Below are positions 9,357 through 17,615 of a stretch of 64,000 nucleotides of DNA, piece by piece. Position 1 is the stretch's first letter. Every line of letters starts with the position of its first letter. The DNA lies in the NCBI RefSeq assembly GCF_001905795.1, contig NZ_LIXJ01000017.1:88717-152716 (forward strand). The letters are read 5' to 3'. The notes below the pieces were generated by a model. The model made no database searches. It was given only the letters and a program-made list of their open reading frames with translations, and was not told the origin of the DNA. The position numbers and the translations under genes are program-made. This DNA is from Streptomyces sp. CB01580. Lineage in GTDB: Bacteria; Actinomycetota; Actinomycetes; Streptomycetales; Streptomycetaceae.

Positions 9357-10292
9357 TCAGGCGGCGCGCGAGCGGCGCCGGGGCGTCATCGCGAGGCGGG
9401 GATGTGCTGCGACGACGTCGAAGGTGCGGGTGGTGAGGGGAACCCGGCCGAAGAGGCTGTCGGGCCCGGCGACGCACAGCCGTCGCACGCCCGCGTCCCG
9501 CAGTGCCGTGACGACACTCGGCCAGTCCATCGGGTGGTCGAAGCCGTCGAGCAGCATGGTGCGCAGCTCCGCACCGGTGTGCAGCAGCCTGCCGTCCTGG
9601 TCGGCGACGACCGGCAGCGCCGGGTCGGTGAAGGTGTGGCGGGAGACCACCTCGCGTTCCGCCCTGGCGCGCAGCGGGGCGAACGCTGAGGCGTGCATGG
9701 GGGGCCGCATGGTGTACAGGGGGAGGCTGCCGATGGCGCGGAGCCGTTCCCGCATCCACTCCACGCGCCGCTCGGCCAGGGAGACCATCCAGAAGTCCTC
9801 GTCGACGCGGCAGGAGATCTCGTGCCACTCCCCCGCGTCGTCGAGTTCGGCGAGGATCGCGTCCAGTCCCTCGCGCGGGGCGCGGGCGAAGGAGAGGGTG
9901 ACGACGTCCTGGTGGTGGTCGGCGAAGTAGTCGTCGAGGCAGCGCGCGATCCCGGCGGTCAGCCGGACGGCGTCGGGCAGCTCCAGGGCCCCGGTGTAGG
10001 CGAGGGCGGCCTTCTCGCCGAAGCTGGGGCCGGCGACGATGTCCGGTTCGACGCCCAGGTGGTCGCGGGCCCAGTGGGCACAGGCCAGGCTGTTCACGAA
10101 GAAGGCGACCTGGGCCGCCTCCGAGTAGTCGCCGTCGGCGCACCGGAAGGCGTCCACGAGCGAGTAGCCGAGCGCCTCGTCCGCGACGGCGACGAGTTCC
10201 CGGGCATAGGGGCTGGCGACCATGAACCGGCCCACCTCGGAGAACGGGACGGGTCCCATGCCGGGGAAGACCAGAGCGGTGTCGTACGCCAT
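9357..10292 (-). CDS. Discrete acyltransferase, VinK-like
   Basis: A 311-residue FabD/AT-fold protein with catalytic Ser90 in GPSFGE and an N-terminal FPGMG oxyanion loop. Unlike chain-extension ATs it lacks the usual HAFH/YASH region; MRPPMHAS near the middle carries the corresponding His. VinK moves the protected dipeptidyl starter from the free ACP to the loading ACP of the first PKS, and that PKS ACP is present at the left edge here. ATG 10292 is chosen; the upstream Shine-Dalgarno is only a run of G (AAAGGGGGCGGGG). The open frame extends to 11039 upstream but overlaps the aminopeptidase gene in another frame and is rejected. The C-terminal RRRSR tail is unremarkable. Confidence 0.9.
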   Translation of the reverse strand: MAYDTALVFPGMGPVPFSEVGRFMVASPYARELVAVADEALGYSLVDAFRCADGDYSEAAQVAFFVNSLACAHWARDHLGVEPDIVAGPSFGEKAALAYTGALELPDAVRLTAGIARCLDDYFADHHQDVVTLSFARAPREGLDAILAELDDAGEWHEISCRVDEDFWMVSLAERRVEWMRERLRAIGSLPLYTMRPPMHASAFAPLRARAEREVVSRHTFTDPALPVVADQDGRLLHTGAELRTMLLDGFDHPMDWPSVVTALRDAGVRRLCVAGPDSLFGRVPLTTRTFDVVAAHPRLAMTPRRRSRAA

Positions 10293-10385
10293 GGCGGTGT
10301 CCCCGCCCCCTTTCGCAGGTGCCGGCAGCGTGCGGCGGCCGGTGTCGTGAAGTACCCGTTGTTCCGATGTGCTGTCACAAACCTT

Positions 10386-10455
10386 CTGTCGCAGGCCGTC
10401 TGTCGCAGGCCGTCTGTCGCAGGCCGTCTGTCGCAGGCCGTCTGTCGCAGGCCGT
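10386..10455. repeat. Five perfect 14-bp tandem repeats between two cluster genes
   Basis: Five uninterrupted copies of CTGTCGCAGGCCGT, then degenerate copies up to the stop codon of the aminopeptidase. The reverse complement, ACGGCCTGCGACAG, is nearly the last codons and stop of that gene (GACGGCCTGTGACAG), so the array seems to have expanded from the gene's 3' end. At 14 bp it is outside coding sequence and separates the aminopeptidase and acyltransferase genes. Confidence 0.9.
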
Positions 10456-10486
10456 CTGTCCCGAGCCGCTGTCACGGGTCGAGCTG

Positions 10487-11404
10487 TCACAGGCCGTCGA
10501 GGAACCCGGTCACGACCTCGAAGAACCGTTCCGGTTCTTCCAGGTGCGGCAGATGGCTGGACTCCTCGAAGATCTCCCAGCGGGCGCCGGGCACGCGCTC
10601 GTGGTAAGGCCGGACGACGTCCGGGGTGGCCTCGTCGTGACGGCCGCTGATGAGCAGTGTGGGCGTGCGGATGGTGTGCAGGTCCTCGACGATCGACCAG
10701 TCCTTCAGGGAGCCGATGACGTGGAACTCGTTGGGCCCGTTCATCGCGTAGTAGACGGTCGGGTCGTTGTAGATCTCCATGAAGGAGGAGAGGAAGTCGC
10801 GGGGCCACGGGGTGAGGCGGCACACGTGGCGCTCGTAGAAGACCCGCATGGCCGCCAGGTACTCCTCGCTGTCGTACGTGCCGTCCGCCTCGTGCCGCAG
10901 CAACGCCTGTTGCACGTCCGGCGGCAGATCGGCGCGCAGCCGCGCCATCTCCTTCAGCCAGACGGGGTACGAGGCGGGCGCGTCGGCGACGACCAGGCCC
11001 CGCAGTCCGGGCGGCCGTCCCATGGCGTGCCGGGCGCACAGCGGGCCGCCCCAGGACTGCCCGAACAACACATAGTCATCGGCGACGCCCAACTCCCGTA
11101 CGAGGTTGGCGAGCTCGTCGAGGAACAGGTCGACGGTCCAGAACTCGGCCCCCTTGCCGGGCAGATGGGTCGATCCGCCGTTGCCCAGCTGGTCGTAGTG
11201 GACGACCGGCCAGCCGTCCTCGGCGAGGCGGGCCAGCGGCAGCAGGTAGTCGTGCGTGCTGCCGGGCCCGCCGTGCACGACGACGACCGCCGGACGGCCC
11301 GCGCCGATGTCGCCGGTCACCCGGTACCAGGTCCGGTACTCCCCGAAGGGAATGGTGCCCTTGGCGCTGGGGACGAGCCCCTTCGCGCTGGGTTCCGGGG
11401 ACAC
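10487..11404 (-). CDS. Proline-iminopeptidase-family aminopeptidase, VinJ-like
   Basis: An alpha/beta-hydrolase of about 305 residues: oxyanion HGGPGSTHDY, nucleophile Ser in GQSWGG, catalytic Asp in GRHDEATPD and His in SSHLPHL. VinJ removes the protecting alanine from the completed polyketide before macrolactam closure; the gene opens the starter cassette operon. I place the start at GTG 11404 because AGAGGTGATC lies just upstream; an ATG at 11470 in the same frame would add 22 residues of arginine-rich, unconserved-looking sequence. It is divergent from the P450 gene across 636 bp. Confidence 0.9.
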   Translation of the reverse strand: MSPEPSAKGLVPSAKGTIPFGEYRTWYRVTGDIGAGRPAVVVVHGGPGSTHDYLLPLARLAEDGWPVVHYDQLGNGGSTHLPGKGAEFWTVDLFLDELANLVRELGVADDYVLFGQSWGGPLCARHAMGRPPGLRGLVVADAPASYPVWLKEMARLRADLPPDVQQALLRHEADGTYDSEEYLAAMRVFYERHVCRLTPWPRDFLSSFMEIYNDPTVYYAMNGPNEFHVIGSLKDWSIVEDLHTIRTPTLLISGRHDEATPDVVRPYHERVPGARWEIFEESSHLPHLEEPERFFEVVTGFLDGL

Positions 11405-11585
11405 GCTGATCACCTCTGCTCGGCTACGGGGCGCGGCGGCCGTCCGCTCACGGGGGTCGGGCCGGACCATGGAGCGCGGAGTGCGGAGCGCCGGGCGCGG
11501 GCGCCGGACGACCGTGCTTCCGCCGTGGTCCGCTGCCGACGCTAGCCGCCGCCCCGGCGTCCGACGGACCCCTAACCGCCCCTAC

Positions 11586-11696
11586 GGGCTGTCCCGTCAT
11601 CCCTGACAGGCGCCCGACGATGCGGGCGCCCCTCCGTCTTGCGACGCATCGCATCCGACGCCGTGCGCCGATCCGCCACGGATTGCGGGACAGCCC
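11586..11696. repeat. MITE-like element with GGGCTGTCCCG terminal inverted repeats
   Basis: A 111-bp unit bounded by perfect 11-bp inverted repeats (GGGCTGTCCCG at 11586-11596 and its complement at 11686-11696); allowing two mismatches the repeats reach 17 bp. An internal palindrome (GGCGCCCG...CGGGCGCC) lies near 11609-11630. It has no coding capacity. This is the form of a miniature non-autonomous element or a remnant of an insertion sequence; I could not identify target duplications. Confidence 0.6.
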
Positions 11697-11698
11697 TT

Positions 11699-11899
11699 AC
11701 GACCTCGCCCACGATGGGCAGTGGGAGAAGGAGCGGCGTCCGGGGCCTTCGAATCCAAGGCGGAGGAGGGATTCGGATGGGGTCTCCCCTGCTCGAAAGC
11801 AGCTGAGAGCTCGGGGAAGGAGCGTCGGCAACCGACGACAACGCCGGAGGCGCAGATCCCGGACGCCGCGACGCCGCTGACCATCGTGGGCGAGGTCGT
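11699..11899. repeat. 201-bp element with 19-bp perfect inverted repeats
   Basis: ACGACCTCGCCCACGATGG at 11699-11717 is the exact reverse complement of 11881-11899. The unit starts three bases after the preceding MITE-like element, so the two may form one compound structure. The interior holds a smaller hairpin around TCCCCTGCTCGAAAGCAG near 11785-11805. No open frame of note is inside. Confidence 0.65.
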
Positions 11900-12040
11900 T
11901 AGGGGCGCCTAGGGGTGGGCCACCCCCGGCCACGCTGCCTAGCGTGCGGGAGACGGCCGACCGCGCCGCACCGGCGCCGAGCCCGGAGCCCTTCCCGCGG
12001 TGTCGGCGTGCCCCGCTCCCTCCCGCGTGAAGAGGACATC

Positions 12041-13273
12041 ATGACTGCACCTGCCGAAGCGGCCGACGAGGACGCCATCCCGGAGTTTCCGATGCGGCGG
12101 GGCTGCCCCTTCAGCCCTCCCCCCGCCTACGCCGAGCTGCGCGAGACCGAGCCGGTCTCCCGGGCACGGCTGAAGGTCAACGGCAAGCGGACCTGGCTGG
12201 TCACGCGGCACGACCTGTACAAGAGCCTGCTCGGCGACTCGCGGGTGAGCGCCAACCTGAAACTGCCGGGCTATCCGCTCCAGGTGCCGGTGCCGGAGGA
12301 GACGCTCCAGTCGGTCCCGCTCACCTTCCTCTCCATGGACCCTCCGGATCACACGGTCCAACGCCGCATGCTGGCACCGGAGTTCAGCGTCCGCCGGATG
12401 CGCGAGCTGCGCGCCCGGGTGCAGCAGATCGTGGACCAGCAGATCGACGAGATGCTCGCCAAGGGCACTGGCGGTCCGGTGGACCTCGTCACCGCCCTCG
12501 CGCTGCCGGTTCCGTCCCTGGTGATATGCGAACTGCTCGGCGTGCCGTACGAGGACCACGCCCGGTTCGAGAGGTGGGCCTGGGCCATCATGAACCACGA
12601 GGTCAGCGACGAGGACCGGGGCCTCGCCCACTACGAGCTGGACCACTACGTCGACGGTCTGGTCACCGCGAAGGAGAGCGAGCCCGGCGACGACATGATC
12701 AGCCGGCTGATCGCGTTCAACCGGCAGACTCCGGCGGTGGAGCACTCCGACATCGTCAGCATGTCCAAGCTGATGCTGGTGACCGGTCACGAGACCACCG
12801 CCAACATGATCGCGCTGGGCGTCCTGGCCCTCCTGGAGCACCCGGAACAGCTGGCCGCCGTGCGCGAGGAGCCGGAGCTGATGCCGCGCGCCGTGGAGGA
12901 GCTGCTGCGCTTCTTCTCCATCTCCGACGCGGGCACGGCGCGCGTGGCCATGGAGGACATCGAACTGGGCGGAGTCACCATCCGCACAGGCGACGGCATC
13001 CTGCCGCTGAACAACGCCGCCAACCACGACGAGCGGGTCTTCCCCGCCCCGGACCGGCTGGACGTCCGCCGCGAGGCGCGCAGCCACGTGGCCTTCGGTT
13101 ACGGCGTCCACCAGTGCGTCGGCCAGAACCTGGCCCGGATGGAACTCGACGTCGTCTACTCCACGCTGCTGCGACGGATACCGACACTGCGGCTGGCCGC
13201 GCCGGCCGAGGAGCTGCGGTTCAAGGACGACGCCATGGTCTACGGCCTGTACGAGCTGCCCGTCACCTGGTGA
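12041..13273 (+). CDS. Cytochrome P450 (CYP105-like), first of two paralogues
   Basis: A 410-residue bacterial class I P450. The I-helix oxygen-activation motif is GHETT, the K-helix ExxR is in EELLRF, and the heme thiolate is Cys359 in FGYGVHQCVGQ. FSISDAGTARVA after the K-helix is typical of CYP105 enzymes, which hydroxylate polyketides in many Streptomyces clusters. It lies beside the macrolactam starter cassette and upstream of a second P450 and a ferredoxin, so a post-PKS hydroxylation or epoxidation is the likely role; substrate and position cannot be read from sequence. ATG 12041 follows GAAGAGGAC. Confidence 0.95.
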   Translation: MTAPAEAADEDAIPEFPMRRGCPFSPPPAYAELRETEPVSRARLKVNGKRTWLVTRHDLYKSLLGDSRVSANLKLPGYPLQVPVPEETLQSVPLTFLSMDPPDHTVQRRMLAPEFSVRRMRELRARVQQIVDQQIDEMLAKGTGGPVDLVTALALPVPSLVICELLGVPYEDHARFERWAWAIMNHEVSDEDRGLAHYELDHYVDGLVTAKESEPGDDMISRLIAFNRQTPAVEHSDIVSMSKLMLVTGHETTANMIALGVLALLEHPEQLAAVREEPELMPRAVEELLRFFSISDAGTARVAMEDIELGGVTIRTGDGILPLNNAANHDERVFPAPDRLDVRREARSHVAFGYGVHQCVGQNLARMELDVVYSTLLRRIPTLRLAAPAEELRFKDDAMVYGLYELPVTW

Positions 13274-13451
13274 CGGCGGCGGACCGCACCGCCACACGCA
13301 CCTCTCCCCCACCAACCGAACCGCCGTCCGTCAGCCCCTCGGCTCGTGGGCCCGTCGGCCCGTGCACCCGTAGCCCGACCGCCCAGCCGTCCGACCGCCC
13401 AGCCGTCCCTCAGCCCAGCAGTCCGTCAGCCCGCCCGTCCGAGAGGCAACC

Positions 13452-14687
13452 ATGACCCAGTCCGCCGACCCGGCGCCCGAGACCGCGTCGCCGTATCCCC
13501 GTTTCCCGATGCGGCGCACCTGTCCGTTCAGCGAGCCGCCCGAGTACGCCGGACTGCGCGCGGACGAGCCGGTGTCGCGCGCCGAGCTGAAGGTGAACGG
13601 CAAGCCGACCTGGCTGGTCACTCGGCATGAACACGTCCGTCAGGTACTCGGTGACCCGCGGGTGAGTTCCAACTTGAAACGGCCCGGCTACCCGCACCAG
13701 TTCCACATCTCCGAGGAGATGCTGGCGCACGTCCGGCTGATGCTGTTGTCCATGGACCCGCCGGACCACACCGCCCAACGACGTATGCTGATACCGGAGT
13801 TCACCGCGCGCCGGGTGAAGGAGATGCGCCCGCGCATCCAGGAGATCGTCGACGAACGCATCGACGCCATGCTGGCCTCCGACGGGCCGGTGGACCTGGT
13901 CACGGCCCTGGCCCTGCCGGTGCCGTCCCTGACCATCTGCGAATTGCTGGGCGTCCCCTACGCGGACCATGCCCAGTTCGAGGCGTGGTCCGCGGCGATG
14001 ATGAACCACGATCTCAGCCCGGAGGAGTACGGGGCCTCGGTGCAGGCCCTGGACGCGTACCTCGACAAGCTCGTCACCCTCAAGGAGACCGAGCCCGGCG
14101 ACGACCTGATCAGCAGGTTCCTGGACAAGAACCGCACCGAGCAGGTCGCCGATCACGTCGACGTGGTGACCATGGCGCGCATGATGCTGGTGGGCGGTCA
14201 CGAGACGACGGCCAACATGATCGCCCTTGGTGTGCTGGCGCTGCTGGAGCACCCGGACCTCCTGGCCGAGCTGCGGTCGGACCCCGCGCTGCTGCCCAAC
14301 GCGGTCGAGGAGCTGCTGCGGGTGTTCTCCATCTCCGACTCCGGCACCGCTCGGGTCGCCGTCGAGGACATCGAGGTGGGCGGGGTCACCATCCGCGCCG
14401 GTGAGGGCATCCTCGCGCTGAACAACGCCGCCGACCACGACGAGACCGTCTTCCCCGACCCCGGCACCCTCGACCTCCGCCGCCAGGAGGCGCGCAGCCA
14501 CCTGGCCTTCGGATACGGGATCCACCAGTGCATGGGGGCGAACCTGGCCCGCGCGGAGCTGGAGATCGTGTACGGCACCCTGCTGCGCCGTGTCCCCGGT
14601 CTCCGGCTGGCCGTGGCTCCGGAGGAACTGCGTTTCAAGGACGACGCCATGGTCTACGGCGTCTACGAGCTGCCCGTCACCTGGTGA
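13452..14687 (+). CDS. Cytochrome P450 (CYP105-like), second paralogue
   Basis: A 411-residue P450 with GHETT, EELLRV and heme Cys360 in FGYGIHQCMGA. By eye it is colinear with the preceding P450 along its whole length, with identical blocks such as MMNHD/IMNHE, ETTANMIALGVLALLEHP and the same C-terminus YELPVTW, so the pair arose by tandem duplication. The 178 bp between them is a degenerate CAGCCGTCC repeat. ATG 13452 follows GAGAGGCAACC. It shares the ferredoxin 26 bp downstream. Confidence 0.95.
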   Translation: MTQSADPAPETASPYPRFPMRRTCPFSEPPEYAGLRADEPVSRAELKVNGKPTWLVTRHEHVRQVLGDPRVSSNLKRPGYPHQFHISEEMLAHVRLMLLSMDPPDHTAQRRMLIPEFTARRVKEMRPRIQEIVDERIDAMLASDGPVDLVTALALPVPSLTICELLGVPYADHAQFEAWSAAMMNHDLSPEEYGASVQALDAYLDKLVTLKETEPGDDLISRFLDKNRTEQVADHVDVVTMARMMLVGGHETTANMIALGVLALLEHPDLLAELRSDPALLPNAVEELLRVFSISDSGTARVAVEDIEVGGVTIRAGEGILALNNAADHDETVFPDPGTLDLRRQEARSHLAFGYGIHQCMGANLARAELEIVYGTLLRRVPGLRLAVAPEELRFKDDAMVYGVYELPVTW

Positions 14688-14713
14688 CGGCCGATCCGAT
14701 CGGATTCCCTGCC

Positions 14714-14905
14714 ATGCGTGTGACCACCGACTACGACCGGTGCGTCGGCTCCGGCCAGTGCGCGTTGCTCAGCCCCGAGGTCTTCGACCAGGACGACGAC
14801 GGCCTCGTCCTCGTCCTCCAGGAGAAGCCGGTGGCAGCGCTGCACGACAGCGTCCGCCGCACGGCGGACCTGTGCCCGTCGCGCTCCATCCGGATCCACG
14901 ACTGA
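14714..14905 (+). CDS. Small [3Fe-4S] ferredoxin for the P450s
   Basis: A 63-residue ferredoxin with Cys in CVGSGQC and a third Cys in LCPSRS; only three cluster cysteines are present, with Ala or other residues where a [4Fe-4S] type would have the fourth, hence [3Fe-4S]. This type shuttles electrons from a ferredoxin reductase to CYP105-like P450s. It lies 26 bp after the second P450, so it is the last gene of that operon. No reductase is in the window. Confidence 0.93.
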   Translation: MRVTTDYDRCVGSGQCALLSPEVFDQDDDGLVLVLQEKPVAALHDSVRRTADLCPSRSIRIHD

Positions 14906-15120
14906 CCGAGCCGCAGCCAGGGCCCCTGGACCGCCTCCCGGCGCACGCCGCGGCGGACCAGGGCTTCCTCGGTCCCTCGGATGCGGACCGTTTCGTGGCC
15001 CGGTACGACGAGGCCGTACGTACCGGGCGCTTCACCTACGCCGTGTCCTTCCTCCTGACCGCCGGCACGCTTCCGCGAGAGGACGGCGGGCCCGGACGGA
15101 TCCCGCCGTCATTCGCCTGA
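14906..15120 (+). pseudogene. Fragment, possibly a methyltransferase 3' end
   Basis: Right after the ferredoxin stop an open frame with strong GC3 bias, but no start codon of its own, encodes about 70 residues ending at 15120. Its GRFTYAVSFLLTAGT stretch resembles the last strand of class I SAM methyltransferases. No upstream methyltransferase part is present. It may be a decayed remnant or chance open frame. Confidence 0.3.
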
Positions 15121-15137
15121 CCGAAGCCGACGGCCGG

Positions 15138-16019
15138 TCACCCGCCTGGCTGGTCTCGCTCGACAGGGCGCGGTCCGGCGAGGGACTCGGCCTGTTCGAG
15201 GAAGAGCGGAAGCCACTGTTCGTACGTGGTGTTCGCCACGTACCGCAGGGCCGTCTCCGCGTCCTTGCCGACAGGGGTGTGCAGCGGTGTGTCGGGGTCG
15301 TCGACGGCCGCGAGGATCGCCTCGGCCACCTCGCCGCAGTCCCCGGCGCCCTCCTGAACACGGGTGAGGAACCGCGCGATCCATTCCTGGTCCGCGGTGT
15401 ACGGGCCGGCCTCGGACGGCTCCGGCAGGGCGGCCCGGCCCACGGTGTCGCGATGGATGCGGGAGGCGAAGCTGCCGGGTTCGAGGCACACCACGCGAAT
15501 GCCGAAGGGGCGTACCTCCGCCGACAGGGCCTCGCTGAGGGCACCGAGGGCGGCCTTGCCGGCGGCGTAGAACCCGCCGTGCGGCACGGCGAACGTCCGA
15601 CCCGCGAGGGAGGAGACGTTGACGATGACGCCGCTGCGGCGGGCACGCATGGCGGGCAGCACCGCGCGCACGGTGCGCAGTGGGCCCCAGAGGTTGGTCT
15701 CCATCAGCATGCGTGCCTCGTCGAGCGGCATGTTCTCGACGGGGCCGGTGCGGTCGACGCCCGCGTTGTTGACGAGCACGTCGACAGGACCGTGCCGTTC
15801 CTGCACCTCGGTGACCGTGGCGATGACGGAGGCGTCGTCGGTGACGTCCAGCCGGGGCACGTCGAGGACGAGGTCCTCGGCCCGGGCGCGCCGGAACAGT
15901 TCGTCGGCGGTGGCCGGATCGCGTACGCAGGCGTGGACGCGGTCTCGCCTGCGGGCGAACGCCAGCGCGGTCTCCAGGCCGATACCGCTGCTGCAACCAG
16001 TGATGAGGACGGATGTCAT
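15138..16019 (-). CDS. Short-chain dehydrogenase/reductase
   Basis: A 293-residue classical SDR: NAD(P)-binding GCSSGIG, NNAG, catalytic Ser in NVSSLAG and the YAAGK Tyr/Lys pair. A long C-terminal region after residue 200 is typical of the subgroup annotated as oxidoreductases of unknown substrate. ATG 16019 is the first codon of the motif-bearing frame. It is convergent with the ferredoxin operon and its role in the cluster, if any, is unknown. Confidence 0.9.
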   Translation of the reverse strand: MTSVLITGCSSGIGLETALAFARRRDRVHACVRDPATADELFRRARAEDLVLDVPRLDVTDDASVIATVTEVQERHGPVDVLVNNAGVDRTGPVENMPLDEARMLMETNLWGPLRTVRAVLPAMRARRSGVIVNVSSLAGRTFAVPHGGFYAAGKAALGALSEALSAEVRPFGIRVVCLEPGSFASRIHRDTVGRAALPEPSEAGPYTADQEWIARFLTRVQEGAGDCGEVAEAILAAVDDPDTPLHTPVGKDAETALRYVANTTYEQWLPLFLEQAESLAGPRPVERDQPGG

Positions 16020-16824
16020 GGCCGTACCGACCGCTTTCCGAGGTGTAGAGGGTCCGGTTGTCCCCGTGCGAGTGGGGGGAGGAAGGCGGTGGGAAGCCTA
16101 CGGACGTGCCCCGGCGCCTTCAGCCCCTACGGCCCCCTACCCCTGCCCACGGCCTCCCCCGCCCGCGGTCCCGCACGGTGCCCGGCCGGGCTCGCGCTCA
16201 GCCGAAGGCGGCGCGGAAGCGGTCGCGCAGGCCGATGGTCCACCGTCCGTCCGACGCGGCGGGCCCGCTCCGCGCCCTCGGTCGTCGAAGCGGCGACGGG
16301 ACGCCTCGGTGTGCCCGAGGTACCGGCGGGCCCAGCCGCGCGTGTCGGGCCGGCATCCTGGACCTCGCGCCCGGCGTCTCCGGCGAGCTGAACTCCTCGG
16401 TCACCATGAGGTTCCCCAGTCACGGAAAAGTGCGTTGCGCTCGCCGCGGCCCGGAGCGCGGCCGTCGTGGGCGAGGCGCTGGGCCAGCTGCGGCCGCAGT
16501 CCGAGCCGCCGCTCACCCGGTACGCCGTGGATCAACTCGCGCACGCCGTCGCCCTCGACGTCTTCAGGGCCATGGGGCAGGGCTGGGTGCCCGTACGGCC
16601 TCTGCACGACTAAGGGCCCTCGGTCCCGGTTGATCGCGTCCGGTTCGCACCGTTTGAAAATGGTCCGCCAGAACTGGTCCGCCCCACTCATGGCCGGGCC
16701 ATGCCGTTCATCCATGGGTCACCCTTTTCCAGGGTTTTTCAAGTCCGGGTCGTTCACGCTGCGCATAATTCACCCGCAGCGCAAAAGGACAGAACGTTCC
16801 TCTATCACGGATTAGCGTGACGCC
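16020..16824. other. Long intergenic region with gene remnants
   Basis: No intact gene was found. The right part contains an epimerase-like C-terminal fragment listed separately. On the minus strand 16198-16400 shows short coding-like stretches such as DTRGWARRYLG and GRWTIGLRDRF in different frames, which suggests another decayed gene that I cannot name. The A+T-richer stretch at 16740-16824 is the likely promoter region of the hydrolase gene that starts at 16825. Confidence 0.5.
16410..16613 (+). pseudogene. C-terminal remnant of an NAD-dependent epimerase/dehydratase
   Basis: An open frame without a start codon encodes EPPLTRYAVDQLAH and about 50 more residues to a TAA at 16613. This resembles the C-terminus of extended SDR proteins of the 3-beta-hydroxysteroid dehydrogenase type. 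No Rossmann-fold N-terminus precedes it; a stop lies at 16407. I read it as the tail of a deleted gene. Confidence 0.45.
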
Positions 16825-17544
16825 ATGGAACTGATCAAGATCACTCCCGCTATTTGGCAATTGCCACTTCCCGTTGGGCATGTTCACTTCGTGCGCCTGC
16901 TGGACGGATACGCCCTGATCGATACCGGCGTGCCGGGGTCCGCCCCGGCGGTACTCGCCGCCCTCGAACAGCTCGGTGGATGCCCCCAGGACGTCCGGCA
17001 GATCGTTCTGACCCACTCGCACGTGGACCACATGGGCTCGGCCGCGGACCTCGTCGCCGCCACGGGTGCCCGTGTGCTGGCCGGAGCGCTGGACGCCCCG
17101 TTCATCCGCGGCACCGCCCCCGAGCCCGAGGCCGTGCACACCGCCTCGGAACACGCGCTCCACGAGCAGATCATGGCGGGATTCGCCGACGCGGAAGTGC
17201 CGCCTCTGAAGCATGTGCCGCTGGACGTCGAACTGCGGGACGGCGACACACTCGACGGCTGGGCGGAGCCCGTTCGCGTTCTGCACGTGCCGGGCCACAC
17301 TTCGGGAAGCATCGCGCTCCATTTCACGGAAAGCAGCGTGCTGTTCTCGGGTGACACCATCGCCACCGAGGGCGGACGGGCGATCCTCGGTCCGTTCAAC
17401 CTCGACCGGCAACAGGCCATCGCCTCGTTCCGGCGGATGGCCGCGCTGGACGTGGAGAAGGTGTGCGTACCCCATGGCCTGCCGTTGCTGGAGAACGGCG
17501 GCGCGGTACTTCGGGCGGCCACTCCGGAGAGCGACTGGGTGTGA
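16825..17544 (+). CDS. Metallo-beta-lactamase-fold hydrolase
   Basis: A 239-residue MBL-fold protein with the zinc motif THSHVDHMG (His64, His66, Asp68, His69), a later PGHTSGS and SGDT supplying His and Asp ligands, and a final PHG His. It matches the glyoxalase II-like hydrolase subfamily; the natural substrate is unknown. The leader up to 16824 ends in ATTAGCGTGACGCC without a clear Shine-Dalgarno, so translation may start from a near-leaderless mRNA. It stands alone between remnants and a hairpin region. Confidence 0.88.
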   Translation: MELIKITPAIWQLPLPVGHVHFVRLLDGYALIDTGVPGSAPAVLAALEQLGGCPQDVRQIVLTHSHVDHMGSAADLVAATGARVLAGALDAPFIRGTAPEPEAVHTASEHALHEQIMAGFADAEVPPLKHVPLDVELRDGDTLDGWAEPVRVLHVPGHTSGSIALHFTESSVLFSGDTIATEGGRAILGPFNLDRQQAIASFRRMAALDVEKVCVPHGLPLLENGGAVLRAATPESDWV

Positions 17545-17559
17545 GGCGCATTCACCGGT

Positions 17560-17615
17560 GATTGCGGAACCTCCGGGGGCGGCACCCCAGAGATTCCGCA
17601 ATCCGGAGGTTCCGC
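17560..17615. terminator. Overlapping alternative hairpins after the MBL-fold gene
   Basis: GCGGAACCTCCGG at 17564-17576 pairs perfectly with 17603-17615, while GATTGCGGAA at 17560-17569 pairs perfectly with 17594-17603. The left arms overlap, so only one hairpin can form at a time. It lies 15 bases after the hydrolase stop and probably works as a factor-dependent or hairpin terminator; no U-tract follows. Confidence 0.6.

Larger units (their letters stand above)
11405..12040. other. Divergent intergenic region between cluster operons
   Basis: No gene was recognised here. The region must hold promoters for both the leftward starter cassette and the rightward P450 operon, but more than half of it is occupied by two inverted-repeat structures listed separately. 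The sequence just left of 12041 ends in a GAGG Shine-Dalgarno for the first P450. Confidence 0.7.

Noticed and set aside
10386..10455. A CRISPR-like array
   Set aside because: The 14-bp units are directly adjacent with no spacers, so it is a simple tandem repeat.
9357..11039. A 560-codon minus-strand frame including the acyltransferase
   Set aside because: The first 249 codons overlap the aminopeptidase in another frame and cross the tandem repeat; the acyltransferase begins at ATG 10292.
11745..11790. A tRNA T-arm-like CCTTCGAATCCAAGG
   Set aside because: No cloverleaf could be built around it; it lies inside the 201-bp inverted-repeat element.
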